Position numbers and translations under genes: made by a program | Shown here: one piece after another, positions 37,643-40,000 of the stretch | How positions within the stretch are numbered: position 1 is the stretch's first letter | Layout of the letters: each line of letters opens with the position of its first letter | Assembly: GCA_015486285.1 (NCBI GenBank) | Contig: WFRX01000376.1 | Span: 1-40,000, forward strand | Origin: a bacterium | GTDB lineage: Bacteria; Desulfobacterota; DSWW01 | Length of the DNA: 40,000 nt | Reading direction: 5' to 3' | Notes under the pieces: generated by a model | The model's input: only the letters and a program-made list of their open reading frames with translations | Told to the model about the DNA's origin: nothing | The model's database searches: none

Positions 37643-37764
37643 AGCCTGTTGGAAAAGTTGCGGATGCAAGGCAGGAACGATCCCGAGGAATGAAGCGTAC
37701 TTTCTGTACGTTGAATGACGAGGGGTGAAGCCGAACGCCGCAGATGGGATTTTCGGAACAGCCC
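37643..37764 (+). repeat. Palindromic MITE-like intergenic repeat with imperfect terminal inverted repeats
   Basis: Left end AGCCTGTTGGAAAAGTTGCGGATGC..., right end ...GCAGATGGGATTTTCGGAACAGCCCC (approximate inverted repeat); central palindrome GCGTAC-TTTCT-GTACGT. Resembles dispersed palindromic repeats (…CAACAGCC ends) known to me from deltaproteobacterial genomes; only one copy seen in this window. Confidence 0.6.
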
Positions 37765-38116
37765 CCAGGGTTCTGCGGGCGTTGTTCCGGGCAACGGGGA
37801 GTTTGTCCTGCAAAAAGAGACAGCCCATAAGAAGGTATTCGATATTCGTCTCCTGGGCCAGGTTGTCCGGCTCAAGCACGACAATGAGGACTACATTCGG
37901 CAACTCGAGGCCTTTGTTCAGGAGAAGTTGAAGACCATACAGACCCAGCCGGGGGTCTCGAGCCTTCAAGCGGCGGTTCGGCTTCTTCTCCTTCTCGCTG
38001 ATGATTACTTCAGTGCCCTGAAAGAGAAGGACGCCATTCAGGAGAACGTCGAGAACAAAGCAAGGAAGATGATTGATTTTCTGGATAGAAATGCCGATCT
38101 TTTCGAGAACAGCTGA
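37715..38116 (+). CDS. zapA: Cell division protein ZapA (start codon uncertain; conserved part begins about 37826)
   Basis: KKVFDIRLLGQVVRLKHDNEDYIRQLEAFVQEKLKTIQTQPGVSSLQAAVRLLLLLADDYFSALKEKDAIQENVENKARKMIDFLDRNADLF matches ZapA layout; the only in-frame ATG/GTG/TTG (37715) lies inside the repeat. Confidence 0.8.
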   Translation: MTRGEAERRRWDFRNSPQGSAGVVPGNGEFVLQKETAHKKVFDIRLLGQVVRLKHDNEDYIRQLEAFVQEKLKTIQTQPGVSSLQAAVRLLLLLADDYFSALKEKDAIQENVENKARKMIDFLDRNADLFENS

Positions 38117-38171
38117 TTCAACCGATTTTAAGGAGGTAAGGAAGAAAGCGGATAGATGATAACGAGGGCGT

Positions 38172-38552
38172 TTGGATCTGTACAGGGTTTTGCTTGCTTG
38201 TTCCAACATCCCTGGTTCTTACGGTGGCGAATGCCGTGGATCGTACCGCCGGGGGGCGAAAGTGGCCTCGCGGAAGGGCGGTTTCGGGAAGATACAGGGG
38301 ATCGCCTCGTTCACGGGTGGGTAGGAATATGGGGAGTCTTGAGACTGCGATCATTCGACACGAACAGGACGAGAGCCTTTGGCATGAACAGATGTCTGGT
38401 TGCCGGGAAAGGCACGGGAATCTTGATCGGAATGAATAACATCCTGGAAAAAATGCGTAAACGACCCATATTGCGAATTTCTTCTTGCCTGAATGCGGAG
38501 AGCGCGTTGCCGAGGTAATCCGCGCTGTAAGAGCCCTGTCCAGATAATCCAA
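38172..38552 (+). ncRNA. Candidate structured non-coding RNA between zapA and rny (class unknown)
   Basis: No convincing ORF; long-range closing helix 38172-38191/38530-38552 plus internal helices found by eye (see findings). Strand assumed from flanking genes. Confidence 0.35.
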
Positions 38553-38583
38553 TCCCTGCCCGTCGATCCATCCGCACGGAAAA

Positions 38584-38650
38584 ATCCGGATATCAAGCAA
38601 TCCGAAAAGCGGCAGGTCATTGCCGACGGATTCTGTTGCCATATCCGGGT
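38584..38650 (+). promoter_or_regulatory. Strong long hairpin in the rny leader
   Basis: ATCCGGATAT/ATATCCGGGT (10 bp), GCAA-TCCG/CGGA-ttctg-TTGC (8 bp with bulge), CGGCA/TGCCG (5 bp), loop GGTCAT; about 23 pairs in 67 nt. Confidence 0.6.
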
Positions 38651-38687
38651 CAACCCTACGTTTTGATGATATGGGGAGGTGATTGTC

Positions 38688-40000
38688 TTGTTGTCGTCAT
38701 CTGTATGGATCATTTTGCTTCTCGCCCTTGCAGGGTTCGGGGGATTTTACGGAGGGAGCTGGTACAGAAAGAAGATAAACGAATCAGAGCTTGCGTCTGC
38801 CGAGGAATTGTCCGGAAAGATTCTTGAGAACGCCAAGAAAGAGGCGGAAACGATCAAGAAGGAAGCAAAGATTCTTGCTAAAGACGAGATCTTGAAGGCG
38901 CAGGCGGAGTTTGAGAAGGAGTCGAAGGAAAGGAGAGGGGAGCTGCAGAGGATGGAGAAGCGGCTCCTCCACAAAGAAGAAAACCTGGAAAAAAAGATGG
39001 ACCTCCTGGACAAGAAGGAAATCGAGATCAGCAGGAGAGAGAAAGGGGCGAGCAAGCGCGAGAAAAATCTCGATGAACAGGCCACCCAACTTCGGAAGTT
39101 GGAGGAAGAAGCGCAACTCCGGCTGGAGCGGGTAGCCGGTATCAGTAAGGAAGAGGCGAAAAAGCAGTTGATGGATTCCCTGGTCGAGGAGGTCAAACAC
39201 GAATCCGCCAGGCAGATCAAGCAGATTGAGGACGCCACACGCGAAATCGCCGACAAGAAGGGGAAGCTGATCTTGGCCCTCGCGATTCAGAGATACAGCG
39301 GCGATTATGTGGCGGAACGAACGGTATCCATCGTGAATCTGCCCAATGATGAGATGAAAGGAAGGATTATCGGGCGGGAGGGAAGAAACATCCGAGCCCT
39401 CGAGGCGATTACGGGTGTCGATCTGATCATTGACGATACGCCTGAAGCGGTGATCCTGTCGGCTCACAACCCGATCCGGCGGGAGATTGCGAAGATCAGC
39501 CTCGAGCGGCTGATATCCGACGGGCGGATTCACCCGGGAAGGATCGAGGAAATCGTCAAGAAGGTTGAGGAAGAGATGGAGGAGAACATCCGGGAGATCG
39601 GGGAACAGGCGACCTTCGACGTCGGTGTTCACGGCATCCACCCGGAGATCATTAAGCTTCTGGGGCGGCTCAGGTACCGTACGAGTTTCGGACAGAACGT
39701 GTTGCAACATTCGATTGAGTGCGCCTTTCTCTGCGGCATCATGGCCGCGGAGCTGCGGCTTGACACGAAGCAGGCGAAGCGGGCCGGATTGCTGCACGAC
39801 ATCGGAAAGGCGGTGGATCACGAGATCGAGGGGTCGCACGCGATCATCGGAGCGGATCTGGCGAAGAAGTTCGGGGAGAGCGAAGGCATCGTGAATGCCA
39901 TTGCGGCTCACCACGAAGAAGTCAAGCCGGAATGGGTTCTGCCGTTGCTCGTTCAGGCTGCGGATGCCCTTTCCGGGGCCCGTCCCGGCGCCCGCAAGGA
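38688..40000 (+). CDS. rny: Ribonuclease Y (3' truncated by window edge)
   Basis: Open frame from TTG 38688 after GGGGAGGTG: N-terminal TM ([26 protein letters not shown]), coiled coil, KH domain ([56 protein letters not shown]), HD motif ([26 protein letters not shown]). Confidence 0.95.
   Translation, partial: MLSSSVWIILLLALAGFGGFYGGSWYRKKINESELASAEELSGKILENAKKEAETIKKEAKILAKDEILKAQAEFEKESKERRGELQRMEKRLLHKEENLEKKMDLLDKKEIEISRREKGASKREKNLDEQATQLRKLEEEAQLRLERVAGISKEEAKKQLMDSLVEEVKHESARQIKQIEDATREIADKKGKLILALAIQRYSGDYVAERTVSIVNLPNDEMKGRIIGREGRNIRALEAITGVDLIIDDTPEAVILSAHNPIRREIAKISLERLISDGRIHPGRIEEIVKKVEEEMEENIREIGEQATFDVGVHGIHPEIIKLLGRLRYRTSFGQNVLQHSIECAFLCGIMAAELRLDTKQAKRAGLLHDIGKAVDHEIEGSHAIIGADLAKKFGESEGIVNAIAAHHEEVKPEWVLPLLVQAADALSGARPGARK

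Noticed and set aside
38165-38360. Direct call of 6S RNA (ssrS) downstream of zapA
   Set aside because: Location fits the known zapA-ssrS association, but I could not draw the single rod with central bubble or recognise conserved 6S blocks, so no 6S claim is made.
38156-38518. 120-aa + strand ORF in the zapA-rny gap, and the 174-aa - strand ORF 38118-38642
   Set aside because: Trp/Arg/Gly-rich or Ser/Arg-rich translations with no family resemblance and poor start context; region favoured as non-coding. Kept only as an alternative to test.
1-40000. CRISPR arrays, prophage or integrase genes, toxin-antitoxin or restriction systems
   Set aside because: No direct-repeat arrays and no such proteins recognisable in any ORF of the window.

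Overview
The window is about 40 kb of GC-rich bacterial chromosome. Gene content and order suggest a deltaproteobacterium (Desulfobacterota-like). It is mostly densely packed core genes on the + strand: mpl, rlmE, a subtilase, leuB, truA-rplM-rpsI, kdsA-lptC-lptA-lptB-rpoN-ptsN-rapZ-EIIA(Man)-HPr-EI, metK-ahcY-mobA-mtnP-pfkB kinase, rodZ-like-recO-glyQ-glyS-ppdK, and smc-ftsY-zapB-zapA-rny (rny runs off the right end). A lone rplC and one hypothetical gene lie on the - strand. I saw no phage, IS transposase, CRISPR array or defence island. The least ordinary stretch is 37.6-38.7 kb. A palindromic MITE-like repeat sits between zapB and zapA and appears to supply the only conventional start codon for zapA. 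It is followed by about 570 nt of non-coding DNA between zapA and rny with extensive long-range base pairing (a candidate structured RNA) and a strong 67-nt hairpin in the rny leader. Secondary points are an rplC outside an S10 operon, a subtilase with a CFI-box-like C-terminal sorting region, a PTS with no permease or HPr kinase in view, and an S-adenosylmethionine-cycle cluster with a PfkB kinase. All folding was done by eye and no database search was run.
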